Assembly: GCF_016919405.1 (NCBI RefSeq)
Contig: NZ_CP070354.1
Span: 124,001 to 188,000 of the forward strand
Length of the DNA stretch: 64,000 nucleotides
From: Ensifer sp. PDNC004
GTDB taxonomy: Bacteria; Pseudomonadota; Alphaproteobacteria; Rhizobiales; Rhizobiaceae
Reading direction: 5' to 3'
In this document: piece by piece, positions 53,444 through 62,338 of the stretch
How positions within the stretch are numbered: position 1 is the stretch's first letter
How the letters are laid out: each line of letters starts with the position of its first letter
Position numbers and translations under genes: made by a program
Notes under the pieces: generated by a model
Told to the model about the DNA's origin: nothing
What the model saw: only the letters and a program-made list of their open reading frames with translations
Database searches by the model: none

Positions 53444-54316
53444 ATGTTCGCCACGGCCCTTTTGTCCGGGCTCGTGCTCGGCGGAACCTATGCGCTTGTC
53501 GCGATGGGGCTGACGCTCCAATACGGCATCGCGCGGATCATGAATCTCGCCTATGGCGAAATCATCATCGCTGCGGCCTTCCTGGCCTATAGCCTGTTCA
53601 ATTTCTGGGGGCTTAATCCGGTGCTCGGCCTGTTGGTCGCTGCACCTGCCGGCTTTGCCCTCGGCTATCTGATCTATGCCGTGATGATGCGGCCGCTGGT
53701 GGCGAGGGCGAAAGACAAGGCGAGCCTCGAGATCGATTCCATCCTGGCGACCTTCGGCCTGCTCTTCGTCATCCAGGGCGTGCTGCTCGTCGCCTTCGGC
53801 GCCAACTTCACCAGCTACAGCTATCTCAATATCGCTGTCGATGTGTTCGGAACCACGATCGCTGCCAACCGGCTGCTCGCCTTCGTGCTGGCCACCGTCT
53901 TTGCAGGTGCTCTCTATCTGGTCCTCACGCGCACGCTCTGGGGAACGGCGCTGCGCGCCGTCTCGGTCGCACCCGGCTCGGCGCCGCTCGTCGGCATCGA
54001 TGTCGACCGTGCGGCCCGCCTGGCCTTTGCGCTCGGCGGCGCACTTGCCGCGGCCGGTGGCGTGGTCATTTCCATGTACCAGACGTTTACCGCCACCTCC
54101 GGCGTCGTCTTCACCATGAAGGCGCTGATCGTCGTCATCATGGGCGGTGTCGGCAACGTTCCCGGTGCACTGTCGGCCGGCCTCATCCTCGGCGTCGTCG
54201 AGACCTTCGTCGCCACCTATCTCGATCCTGGCCTGACGCTGGCCGCGACCTATGCCATCTTCCTCGTGGTGCTGCTGTGGCGTCCCGCCGGCCTGTTCGG
54301 GAGGGCTGCGCGATGA
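53444..54316 (+). CDS. livH: LivH-type ABC permease
   Basis: A 290-residue inner-membrane permease of the branched-chain amino acid type with about eight helices; typical motifs are LVAMGLTLQYGIARIMNLAYGE and the cytoplasmic loop RAVSVAPGSAPLVGIDVDRA. AGGAGGAGG precedes the ATG. Its stop overlaps the livM start (ATGA). Confidence 0.93.
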   Translation: MFATALLSGLVLGGTYALVAMGLTLQYGIARIMNLAYGEIIIAAAFLAYSLFNFWGLNPVLGLLVAAPAGFALGYLIYAVMMRPLVARAKDKASLEIDSILATFGLLFVIQGVLLVAFGANFTSYSYLNIAVDVFGTTIAANRLLAFVLATVFAGALYLVLTRTLWGTALRAVSVAPGSAPLVGIDVDRAARLAFALGGALAAAGGVVISMYQTFTATSGVVFTMKALIVVIMGGVGNVPGALSAGLILGVVETFVATYLDPGLTLAATYAIFLVVLLWRPAGLFGRAAR

Positions 54317-55266
54317 GCCGTATTCCACGTTTGTCAGCCCTGTTTTTCGCCTTGGTGATCGGCAGTCTGGCCTTCGTTCCCTACCTCGTCGGTCCTTACG
54401 GCGTAACGCTGATGATCGGCATGCTCGGCTACGTGACGCTTGCGTCCGCCTGGGCGATGTTCTCCGGCCCGACGCGCTATGTGTCGCTTGCAACCGTCGC
54501 TTTCTTCGGCATAGGCGCCTACACGGTCGCCGTCTTCAGCGAGAGCCTCAGCTATCCGCTGCTGCTTCTCGTTGCCGCCGCGATCGGCCTTGTCGTTGCG
54601 GTCGTCGTCGGTCTGTCGACGTTGCGACTTGCCGGGGTCTATTTCGTCATCTTCACCTTCGGTCTTGCCGAACTGGTGCGCCAGCTGGTCACCTGGTACG
54701 AGGTCAACATGACGGGAACGCTCGGCCGCTACATCTTCCTGCCGGTGACGCCCGAGGGCATCTACTGGCAGCTGCTGGCGCTTGCCACCGTCACCTTCCT
54801 CTTGTCCTTTGCGATCGTCCGCAGCCGCTTCGGGCTGGCGCTGAAGGTCATCGGCGACGACGAAGTCGTGGCGCGCCATTGCGGCATCGATATTGCCCGG
54901 CTGAAGCTTGCGCTCTTTGCCTTGAGCTCGGTGATCATCACGCTGGTCGGAGCGATCCAGGCGCCGCGATGGACCTATGTCGAACCCTCCATCGCGTTCA
55001 ACCCGACGGTGTCGTTCCTGACGCTGATCATGGCCCTGCTCGGTGGCGCCAACCGGCTCTATGGCCCGATCTTCGGGGCGGTGCCGCTCTTCCTGTTGTT
55101 CGAGTGGCTCTCGGCCAATTTCCCGAACCACTATTCGATCATCCTCGGCCTGCTCTTTATCGACATCGTCTTCGTTCTGCCGCGCGGTGTGCTCGCCTTT
55201 GCCGAAGAACATTGGAGCCGCTGGCGCCGACCGGCCATCAAGCCGGCTGCAGGAGGGGCACAATGA
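54313..55266 (+). CDS. livM: LivM-type ABC permease
   Basis: 317 residues from the ATG that overlaps the livH stop. Multiple hydrophobic segments, the loop LKVIGDDEVVARHCGIDIAR and LLGGANRLYGPIFGA identify the LivM family. It partners LivH in the membrane channel. Its stop overlaps the livG start (ATGA), so the four transporter genes are translationally linked. Confidence 0.93.
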   Translation: MSRIPRLSALFFALVIGSLAFVPYLVGPYGVTLMIGMLGYVTLASAWAMFSGPTRYVSLATVAFFGIGAYTVAVFSESLSYPLLLLVAAAIGLVVAVVVGLSTLRLAGVYFVIFTFGLAELVRQLVTWYEVNMTGTLGRYIFLPVTPEGIYWQLLALATVTFLLSFAIVRSRFGLALKVIGDDEVVARHCGIDIARLKLALFALSSVIITLVGAIQAPRWTYVEPSIAFNPTVSFLTLIMALLGGANRLYGPIFGAVPLFLLFEWLSANFPNHYSIILGLLFIDIVFVLPRGVLAFAEEHWSRWRRPAIKPAAGGAQ

Positions 55267-55991
55267 GCGAGATCCTGACCATTTCCGGCCTGACGAAGCG
55301 TTTTGGCGGGCTGACCGCGGTCAACGCCGCGTCGTTCTCACTGACCAAAGGCGAAATCGTCGGGCTGCTCGGGCCGAATGGCTCCGGCAAGACCACCGTG
55401 CTCAACATGATTTCGGGGCACCTCGCGCCGTCAGGCGGAACAATTGCGCTCAACGGTAAGACCATTTCCGGTCTGGCGCCCAACCGGATCGCCTTGAAGG
55501 GGGTTGCCCGGACTTTCCAGCTGGTTCGTGGACTGCCATCGCTGACCGTCGCCGAGAACGTTATCGCCGCACTCGCCTTCGGCCGGCGGAAGCTTTGGGG
55601 GGATGAGGCCCGCAGCGAGGCGCTTGCCCGGCTTGCGGAGGTCGGCCTTGCGCAAAGGGCCGACCAGAGCGCGCAGGAATTGACCTACATCGACCAGAAG
55701 CGCATGGAGCTTGCCCGCGCGCTGGCGGCCGAGCCCGAACTGTTGCTGCTCGACGAATGGCTCGCAGGCCTCAACCCGACGGAGCTTCGCACCGGCATCG
55801 ACCTGATCCAGGGACTTGCCGATCGCGGCATCACCATCCTGCTCGTCGAGCACGTGATGGATGCCATCCGGGCCCTTTGCGGCCGTTGCGTCGTCATGAA
55901 TGCCGGGCGAAAGATCGCCGATGGGCCGACGGCCGAGACGCTGACCGATCCCGAGGTCGTCAAAGCCTATCTTGGAGATGGCCATGCTTGA
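55263..55991 (+). CDS. livG: LivG-type ABC ATPase
   Basis: 242 residues from the ATG that overlaps the livM stop; the frame is open upstream but inside livM. Walker A LGPNGSGKTTVLNM, LivG-type insertion ALKGVARTFQLVRGLPSLTV, Walker B ELLLLDEWLAGLN and H-loop LLVEHVMDAI are intact, but the usual LSGGQ signature is replaced by QELTYIDQKRMELARAL, a common LivG variant. It is slightly shorter than average (about 255). Confidence 0.92.
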   Translation: MSEILTISGLTKRFGGLTAVNAASFSLTKGEIVGLLGPNGSGKTTVLNMISGHLAPSGGTIALNGKTISGLAPNRIALKGVARTFQLVRGLPSLTVAENVIAALAFGRRKLWGDEARSEALARLAEVGLAQRADQSAQELTYIDQKRMELARALAAEPELLLLDEWLAGLNPTELRTGIDLIQGLADRGITILLVEHVMDAIRALCGRCVVMNAGRKIADGPTAETLTDPEVVKAYLGDGHA

Positions 55992-56697
55992 AGTCAGCAA
56001 TCTCTGCCTGCACTACGGACGCCATGTTGCGCTTCGCGACCTGTCGCTCGAGGTCTGCCGACGCGAAACGGTCGTCATCCTCGGCGCCAATGGCGCCGGC
56101 AAATCGTCGTTGCTCAAGGCAATTGCCGGCCTGGTTCGGCCGGACGCCGGTGCGCGCATCACCTTTGAGGGCCGCAATATTACCGGTACCTCAGCGCATG
56201 ATGTGGTCGAAGCCGGTATCGCACTGGTACCGGAGGGTCGCGGCGTTTTTGGCGATCTGACGGTTGAGGAGAACCTCGCCCTTGGCGCCTATGCAAGGCG
56301 GGCAAGAGACGGCGCGCGCGACCGTCAGGCCTTTGTCTATGAGCTGTTCCCGAAACTGCGCGACCGAAGGCGCCAATACGTCAACACCATGTCTGGCGGC
56401 GAGCAACAGATGGTGGCGATCGGCCGCGCGCTGATGTCCAAGCCGGACCTTCTGATGCTGGACGAACCGAGCCTGGGGCTCGCACCGGTCGTCGTCGGCG
56501 AACTCTTCGCCAGTCTCGGACGGATCCGCGAGGCGGGGCTTGCGCTGCTGATCGTCGAGCAGAACGTCAAGATGAGCCTATCGATCGCCGATCGCGGCTA
56601 CCTCGCCGAAGCCGGGCGCATCACCGGCGAAGGCACCGCACAGGCGCTGATGAACGATGCCGCTGTCCAGCGCGCATTCCTCGGCGCCGCCGTCTGA
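55984..56697 (+). CDS. livF: LivF-type ABC ATPase
   Basis: About 237 residues; I take the ATG at 55984 (MLEVSNLCLHYG), with GGAG six bases upstream, rather than in-frame TTG/ATG codons slightly earlier. Walker A LGANGAGKSSLLKA, signature TMSGGEQQMVAIGRAL and Walker B LLMLDEPSLGLAP are present. It overlaps the end of livG by eight bases. With LivG it powers the importer. Confidence 0.93.
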   Translation: MLEVSNLCLHYGRHVALRDLSLEVCRRETVVILGANGAGKSSLLKAIAGLVRPDAGARITFEGRNITGTSAHDVVEAGIALVPEGRGVFGDLTVEENLALGAYARRARDGARDRQAFVYELFPKLRDRRRQYVNTMSGGEQQMVAIGRALMSKPDLLMLDEPSLGLAPVVVGELFASLGRIREAGLALLIVEQNVKMSLSIADRGYLAEAGRITGEGTAQALMNDAAVQRAFLGAAV

Positions 56698-56718
56698 AAT
56701 TTCGACAAGGAGAAACCC

Positions 56719-58170
56719 ATGAACATGCTGGGATTGAAGATCAACAACGCCGAGATCGAGGCTGCGGACGGGCGCTTCTTCGAGCGACTGAACCCCATCT
56801 CGGGCGAGGTGGCCTCGAAGGTGGCGGCCGCCAGCATCGACGATGCGCGGCTCGCGGTGAACGCCGCGGCGAAGGCTTTCCCGGCCTGGGCGGCAACCGG
56901 TCCCCGTGAGCGTCGCAAGCTGCTGCTTGCCGCCGCAGACCGCCTGCAGGCAAAGGCAGAGGAATTCGTCGCTGCGATGGCCGCCGAAACCGGCGCAACG
57001 GCGGGTTGGGCGATGTTCAATGTCGGCCTTGCCGCAGACATGCTGCGCGAAGCCGCTTCGATGACGACCCAGATTTCCGGCGAGATCATCCCCTCCAACC
57101 GGCCGGGCAGCCTTGCCATGGCGGTCCGCCAGCCGGCCGGCGTGGTGCTCTCGATCGCGCCGTGGAATGCGCCGGTCATTCTCGGCGTGCGCTCCATCGC
57201 CATGCCGCTTGCCTGTGGCAACACCGTCGTGATGAAGACATCGGAAATCTGCCCCAGAACCCACCGTTTGATTGTTGACGCGCTGCACGAGGCGGGCCTG
57301 CCCGATGGCGTGCTCAATGCCGTGTCGAACGCACCGGAAGACGCCGGCGCGATCGTCGAGGCGCTGATCGCCCATCCGGCCGTGCGGCGCGTCAACTTCA
57401 CCGGGTCGACGCGCGTCGGGCGCATCATCGCCGAAACGGCGGGGCGCCACCTGAAGCCGGCGCTGCTCGAACTCGGTGGCAAGGCGCCCTTTGTCGTGCT
57501 CGATGATGCCGACCTCAACCAGGCGGTCGCTGCGGCGGCCTTCGGCGCCTACATGAACCAGGGGCAGATCTGCATGTCGACCGAACGCATCGTCGTCGAC
57601 GATGCGATTGCCGATCGCTTCGTCGAGGCGCTGGCCGCCAAGGTCAAGACGCTCAAGGCAGGCGATCCGCGCAAGGGCGAAACGCCGCTCGGCTCTGTCG
57701 TCGACGCCCACGCCGCGCAGCGCATCGATGCGCTCGTTCGCGACGCCGTGTCCAAGGGCGCCGTCCTTGCTGCCGGCGGCGGCATCAACGGCACGATCGT
57801 CGATGCCATCCTGCTCGACCGTGTCGTTCCGTCCATGCGCATCTATGGCGAGGAAAGCTTCGGGCCGGTGGTTTCTGTGGTGCGTGTCGGGTCGGTCGAC
57901 GAAGCCGTCCGGGTCGCCAACGACACCGAATACGGCCTGTCCTCGGCCGTATTCGGTCGCGACGTCAACCGGGCGATGGCCGTCGCGCGTCGCATCGAGT
58001 CCGGCATCTGCCACATCAACGGGCCGACCGTGCACGACGAGGCGCAGATGCCGTTCGGCGGCGTCAAGGAAAGCGGCTACGGCCGCTTCGGCGGCAAGGC
58101 CGGCATCGCCGAGTTCACCGAGCTGCGATGGGTCACGATCCAGGACGGTCCGATCCACTACCCGATCTAA
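56719..58170 (+). CDS. Aldehyde dehydrogenase (salicylaldehyde/vanillin dehydrogenase-like)
   Basis: A 483-residue NAD(P)-dependent aldehyde dehydrogenase. Catalytic residues are Glu251 in LLELGGKAPF and Cys285 in NQGQICMST; the cofactor motifs are APWNAPVI and FTGSTRVG. AAGGAG precedes the ATG. By sequence style it resembles aromatic-aldehyde dehydrogenases. It follows livF by 21 bases and probably oxidises an aldehyde made by the ThDP enzyme or the cupin dioxygenase encoded downstream. Confidence 0.92.
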   Translation: MNMLGLKINNAEIEAADGRFFERLNPISGEVASKVAAASIDDARLAVNAAAKAFPAWAATGPRERRKLLLAAADRLQAKAEEFVAAMAAETGATAGWAMFNVGLAADMLREAASMTTQISGEIIPSNRPGSLAMAVRQPAGVVLSIAPWNAPVILGVRSIAMPLACGNTVVMKTSEICPRTHRLIVDALHEAGLPDGVLNAVSNAPEDAGAIVEALIAHPAVRRVNFTGSTRVGRIIAETAGRHLKPALLELGGKAPFVVLDDADLNQAVAAAAFGAYMNQGQICMSTERIVVDDAIADRFVEALAAKVKTLKAGDPRKGETPLGSVVDAHAAQRIDALVRDAVSKGAVLAAGGGINGTIVDAILLDRVVPSMRIYGEESFGPVVSVVRVGSVDEAVRVANDTEYGLSSAVFGRDVNRAMAVARRIESGICHINGPTVHDEAQMPFGGVKESGYGRFGGKAGIAEFTELRWVTIQDGPIHYPI

Positions 58171-58262
58171 GTGCACGTCGACCGCCGGCTCCGCGTCGCT
58201 TGAGGGTGGACGCGGCTTCCCGGAAGGACGGCAACAGATGCGTTCGAAAGGAGATCCGCCAC

Positions 58263-59021
58263 GTGCCAGCACTTGAACGCAAGACCTGCATCGTGACCGG
58301 CGGGGCCGGCAGCCTTGGCCTTGCCTGTGCCAGGCTGTTTCTGGCCGAAGGCGCCAACGTCACCCTCGTCGATCTCTCCATGGCATCACTGGAGACTGCG
58401 GCGGAAGGCTTGCCGCGCGATCGTATCCTGCTCATCGCGGCTGACGTTTCCGACAGGGCCGAGACGCAGCGTTATGTCGGCGAAACCGTCGCGCGCTTCG
58501 GGCCGATCGACGTACTGGTCTCCAATGCCGGAAATTTCGGCACTGTGGCGCCGATCGCCGATTATCCCGACGATGTGTTCGACGCGGTCCAGGCCGTACA
58601 TGTGAAGGGCGCGTTCCTCGCCGCAAAACATGCGGTTCCGGCAATGCGCGATGGCGGCAGCATCGTCATTACCTCGTCGGTGGCAGCCACCCGGGGCGAT
58701 GCCGGCGTCTACGCATACATCACCGCCAAACATGCGCAGGTCGGCCTGATGCGCTGCCTGGCGAAGGAACTGGCGCCGCGGCGCATCCGGGTCAACACCA
58801 TTCACCCCGGCCCGATCGACAACGGTTTCCAGCTTGCGGTCGAACAGGGCCTGGGAGCTGCGATCGACGAAGACGGAACCGAATTCTTCAACCGGATGAT
58901 CCCGCTCGGGCGGCATGGAACGCCAAATGAGATTGCCCGTTCGGTGCTTTACCTCACCTCGGATCAGTCGAGCTTCGTCACCGGAACGATGCTGATGGTC
59001 GATGGCGGCATGAGCTGCTGA
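58263..59021 (+). CDS. SDR-family oxidoreductase
   Basis: About 252 residues from the GTG at 58263, nine bases after AAAGGAG; the frame continues upstream into the ALDH gene but lacks a better start. The dinucleotide motif is TGGAGSLGLACARL, then SNAGNFG, the catalytic YITAK and a GTMLMVDGG C-terminus. It probably oxidises a secondary alcohol to a ketone that the ThDP enzyme or dioxygenase then cleaves. Confidence 0.9.
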   Translation: MPALERKTCIVTGGAGSLGLACARLFLAEGANVTLVDLSMASLETAAEGLPRDRILLIAADVSDRAETQRYVGETVARFGPIDVLVSNAGNFGTVAPIADYPDDVFDAVQAVHVKGAFLAAKHAVPAMRDGGSIVITSSVAATRGDAGVYAYITAKHAQVGLMRCLAKELAPRRIRVNTIHPGPIDNGFQLAVEQGLGAAIDEDGTEFFNRMIPLGRHGTPNEIARSVLYLTSDQSSFVTGTMLMVDGGMSC

Positions 59022-59040
59022 CAACGCAAGGGAGCGCACT

Positions 59041-60759
59041 TTGGCCAGTGAGAACGGCGAACACGATACAAGAACGATGACGGCAGGCGGCGCCTTGCTC
59101 GCACGCCTGAAAGCGGTCGGCGTCGACTACATCTTCGCCAATTCCGGAACGGACTTCCCGCCGATCATCGAGGGGTTGGCTGAGGCTGAAGCCAAGGGTG
59201 TGGCCTTGCCCGAGGCGATCGTCATGCCGCACGAAAGCGCGGCAATGGGCATGGCGCATGGCTACTATCTGGCGACCGGACGAGCGCAGGCGGTCATGGC
59301 CCACACCAATGTCGGGCTCGCCAATTGCGCGATCGGCGCGATCAACGCAGCCACCGAGCACATCCCGGTCCTGTTGTTTTCGGGCAAGACGCCGGTCACC
59401 GAGCGCGGTCAGCTCGGTTCGCGCACGGTGCCGATCGGCTGGGGCCAGGAGATGCGCGACCAGGCGGCGCTGGTGCGCGAGGCGGTCAAGTGGGACGACG
59501 AGCTGCGCTTTGCCGAACACGTGCCTCAAATGGTCGACCGGGCCTATGCCATTGCCACCTCGACGCCGCGCGGGCCCGTCTATATGAGCCTGCCGCGCGA
59601 GGTGCTCTGCCGCCCCTGTCCGAGCGACGGGCTTGCCGAGCCGCTGTCGATGAAGCCGGCCGTGCATGCGCCGTCGGCAGAGGCGATCGCCGCCGCGGCC
59701 CAACTGCTCGCCGGGGCTCAAAACCCGCTCATTGTCGCCCAACGCGGGGCGGGCTCCGAAGCCGGTTTTCAGGCCCTGTCGTCTCTTGCGTTCGATCGCG
59801 GCATTCCTGTCTGCCAGTACTGGGCGGTGCAGCTTGCGATTGCCACCGATCATCCGATGGCGGCCGCCGCCGATCCGAAAGTGCTGGTGGAGGACGCCGA
59901 CGTCATCCTCGTCATCGATGCGCTGGCGCCATGGTCGCCGGATATCCATCGGCTCAAACCCGGCTGCAAGGTGATCCAGCTCGGGCAGGATCCGCTGTTT
60001 CAACGGTTCCCCGTTCGCTATTTCCGTTCCGACGTGACGATTGCGTGCGACATCGATGCGGGGCTCTTGGCCCTGCAGGATGCCTTGCGGCAATTTCCAG
60101 TGTCGCCCGATGTCGAGGCGCGCCGCGGGCTCGTGGCCGCAACCAATCGCGCCGCCCGCGACGCGACAGAGGCGAGGGCGGTCGCCGGCATGGCCGATCC
60201 CATGACCAAGGAATGGGTGAGCCTGAAACTGTCGGAGGCTATTGCCGGCCGCGAGGCGAGCGTGCTTTCCGAGCTTGGCTGCCCGCTTGCGCCGATCAGG
60301 CTCGATCACCCGCGCGCCTGGTATCAGGAGCCGCATTCCGGCGGTCTCGGCTGGGCGTTTCCGGCCGCGCTCGGTATGCAGCTGGCCGACCGCGACAGGC
60401 TGATCGTCGCGACGATGGGCGACGGCTCCTACATCTTTTCCAATCCGGCCGCCTGCCACCAGATCGCCGAGGCGCTGGCTCTGCCGATCCTCATCGTCAT
60501 CCTCAACAATGCGGAGTGGGGTGCCGTGCGCCAGTCGGTGCTCGGCGTCTATCCCGAAGGCTATGCCGCCAAAGCAAACCGGATGCCGCTCACCTCGCTG
60601 TCGCCGGTTCCCGACTTCGCCAAGGTCGCCGAGGCCAGCAATGCCCATGCCGAAACCGTCAGCCGCGGGGAGGAACTGGCAGCAGCGCTGAAGCGCGCCA
60701 TCGGCCACATCGATACCAAACGGGGCGCTGCGTTGCTGAACGTGCACGTGCGCGCCTGA
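59041..60759 (+). CDS. Thiamine-diphosphate-dependent enzyme (acetolactate synthase/benzoylformate decarboxylase superfamily)
   Basis: A 572-residue protein starting at TTG, with AAGGGAG six bases upstream. The catalytic Glu is Glu65 in IVMPHESAAMGMAHGY; the ThDP-binding motif is GDGSYIFSN...NNAEWG near residues 460-495. All three domains (Pyr, central, PP) are present. It may decarboxylate a 2-keto acid or make/break a C-C bond next to a carbonyl. Its neighbours (SDR, ALDH, cupin) suggest cleavage of a hydroxyketone or aryl-ketone derivative. It is not a housekeeping IlvB by context. Confidence 0.88.
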   Translation: MASENGEHDTRTMTAGGALLARLKAVGVDYIFANSGTDFPPIIEGLAEAEAKGVALPEAIVMPHESAAMGMAHGYYLATGRAQAVMAHTNVGLANCAIGAINAATEHIPVLLFSGKTPVTERGQLGSRTVPIGWGQEMRDQAALVREAVKWDDELRFAEHVPQMVDRAYAIATSTPRGPVYMSLPREVLCRPCPSDGLAEPLSMKPAVHAPSAEAIAAAAQLLAGAQNPLIVAQRGAGSEAGFQALSSLAFDRGIPVCQYWAVQLAIATDHPMAAAADPKVLVEDADVILVIDALAPWSPDIHRLKPGCKVIQLGQDPLFQRFPVRYFRSDVTIACDIDAGLLALQDALRQFPVSPDVEARRGLVAATNRAARDATEARAVAGMADPMTKEWVSLKLSEAIAGREASVLSELGCPLAPIRLDHPRAWYQEPHSGGLGWAFPAALGMQLADRDRLIVATMGDGSYIFSNPAACHQIAEALALPILIVILNNAEWGAVRQSVLGVYPEGYAAKANRMPLTSLSPVPDFAKVAEASNAHAETVSRGEELAAALKRAIGHIDTKRGAALLNVHVRA

Positions 60760-60785
60760 GCACTGGACCAAACCCGGAGGACATC

Positions 60786-61319
60786 ATGCCTGAGCTTGCG
60801 ACAACGGAATTCTGGAAGGACCTGAAGCCGATCACCAAGGTGTTCCAGCCGGATGCCTTGCCCGAGGTCTACCTGGAAAATGCGGCGACGGAGGACGAGC
60901 GCTTCTATGTGCCCTTTACCGAAACCGTATCGTCACGGCCGCTCTGGATCTCGCCGACGCAGAACAAGTGGTGCGATATCCTGATGGCGAAGAAGGCGGG
61001 GCTGGTAAACCGCCACTACCATCCCCACGAAGTCTTCGCCTATACGATCTCGGGCAAGTGGGGCTACCTGGAACACGACTGGACGGCAACAGCCGGCGAT
61101 TTCGTCTATGAGACGCCGGGAGAGGGCCATACCCTGGTTGCCTATGAACACGAACAGCCGATGAAGGTGTTCTTCCAGGTCAAGGGGCCGCTGATCTGGC
61201 TCGACGAGAAGGGCGAGCCAGACGGCTTCTTCGACGTGCATAATTACATCGCGCTTTGTCGCGACCACTACGAGAAAGTCGGCCTCGGTCGCGACTACGT
61301 CGACCGCCTGTTCCGATAG
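60786..61319 (+). CDS. Cupin, 2,4'-dihydroxyacetophenone dioxygenase-like
   Basis: 177 residues from the ATG preceded by GGAGG. The metal-binding cupin motif is NRHYHPHEVFAYTISGKWGYLEHD, read in parts, with a further His in GEGHTLVAYEHE. It resembles ChrR/cupin-type dihydroxyacetophenone dioxygenases and Dke1, which cleave a C-C bond between carbonyl and hydroxylated carbon with O2. The last gene of the operon, it would deliver carboxylates to central metabolism. Actual substrate unknown. Confidence 0.82.
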   Translation: MPELATTEFWKDLKPITKVFQPDALPEVYLENAATEDERFYVPFTETVSSRPLWISPTQNKWCDILMAKKAGLVNRHYHPHEVFAYTISGKWGYLEHDWTATAGDFVYETPGEGHTLVAYEHEQPMKVFFQVKGPLIWLDEKGEPDGFFDVHNYIALCRDHYEKVGLGRDYVDRLFR

Positions 61320-61473
61320 ACGATCGCTTCACCCGCGGCGGCAGGCGCGCATCGTAATTGCGATCCGAAACCTGGCTGTGATCCAGCTGCTTTCTGTGAG
61401 GCTTCTGCTGAATGTGATGTCCGATCGGTGCAACCGCCCATTGGGCGCGTTGCCGCCGATCGGAACAGGCCCG

Positions 61474-62262
61474 CTACATGGCGTGTCCGACCGCTATGCC
61501 GAACGAGGCAGCGGCCATCCAGACGGCCATGGCAATCATCATCAGGTTTTCCGTGAGCGAGATGAAGCCGAGAGGAACGTTGCTGGATCCGCCGACGCAG
61601 GCGCACTTCAGTTCCCGCTTGTCGATGTAGAGCGCCTTGAAAACCGATGCGGCTCCCACCGTGCCGATGAACAGCGCGACCGGAACCGACAGCCAGTTCA
61701 ACGCTCCCGCTATCATCAGGACCCCGGCGAGGCCTTCGGCATAGGGATAGATGTAGCTGTAGGGAACCCAGCGCTTCGCCAGCAAGTCGTAGTTCAGGAA
61801 CATCGTCGCAAAACCTTCGACGTTCTGGAGCTTCAGGAGCGCAAGCACGACCATCGAGAAGGCGATGAACCATTCGCCCGCGCGCAGCGTGAACGGGCTG
61901 CCGTCGACCGCGTAGCTGGCGGCCATCGCCATCAAGGCGGTCAAGGCGAACAGAACGACGACAGGGCGGTAGCTCGTCGCCTTGGGGTCAGCGACCGGCT
62001 TTCCGAGAAACCTTCTCAGGTCGTCGTATCCTCCGACCCTGTTTTCATCGATGAACACCTGGGGTGTCGTCGCCACGCCGTGCTGTGCCTTGAAGGCGTC
62101 GGTCTCTTCGCGGCTTGTCAAATGGCGGTCGTCGACATCGTAGCCCGACCGCTTGAGCAGGTCTTTCGCCTTCAAGCCATAGGGGCAGGTATGCTCACCC
62201 ATGACCATTCGATAGAGAACGGCCTTCTTGCGCGCCTGTCCTTGGTTCGTCCTGTCCAACAT
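61474..62262 (-). CDS. Monothiol glutaredoxin fused to MauE-like membrane domain
   Basis: About 262 residues from the ATG with AAAGGAG eight bases upstream. The N-terminal glutaredoxin domain has TCPYG (Cys26, no second Cys) and TTPQVFIDENRVGGYDDL. Four transmembrane helices of the MauE/DoxX type follow (residues about 95-255), with an extra CxC (LKCACVGG) in the last cytoplasmic or periplasmic loop. It is likely a membrane thiol-redox protein that moves reducing power across the inner membrane. The gene is divergent from merR across a mer-type operator, so it is expected to be induced by a thiol-reactive signal. Confidence 0.88.
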   Translation of the reverse strand: MLDRTNQGQARKKAVLYRMVMGEHTCPYGLKAKDLLKRSGYDVDDRHLTSREETDAFKAQHGVATTPQVFIDENRVGGYDDLRRFLGKPVADPKATSYRPVVVLFALTALMAMAASYAVDGSPFTLRAGEWFIAFSMVVLALLKLQNVEGFATMFLNYDLLAKRWVPYSYIYPYAEGLAGVLMIAGALNWLSVPVALFIGTVGAASVFKALYIDKRELKCACVGGSSNVPLGFISLTENLMMIAMAVWMAAASFGIAVGHAM

Positions 62263-62300
62263 CTCACGTCTCCTTTTACTCTTGTGAAACTGTTGGCACG

Positions 62301-62332
62301 ACCATACGTTCCGTACCATGGTACGGAGTCAA
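62301..62332 (-). promoter_or_regulatory. Mer-type MerR promoter/operator with 20-bp spacer and 18-bp palindrome
   Basis: Leftward -35 TTGACT (62332-62327) and -10 TATGGT (62306-62301) are separated by exactly 20 bases. The palindrome TCCGTACCATGGTACGGA fills 62310-62327. An over-long spacer with a central dyad is the hallmark of MerR-family activated promoters, and the sequence is very close to the Tn501/Tn21 mer operator as I recall it. It drives the glutaredoxin/MauE gene leftward and overlaps the merR start region. Confidence 0.8.
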
Positions 62333-62338
62333 GAGCCC

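Noticed and set aside
56578..58272. A 564-codon minus-strand frame opposite the aldehyde dehydrogenase
   Set aside because: The + strand has catalytic Glu251 and Cys285 in order and a ribosome site; the minus frame shows no family.
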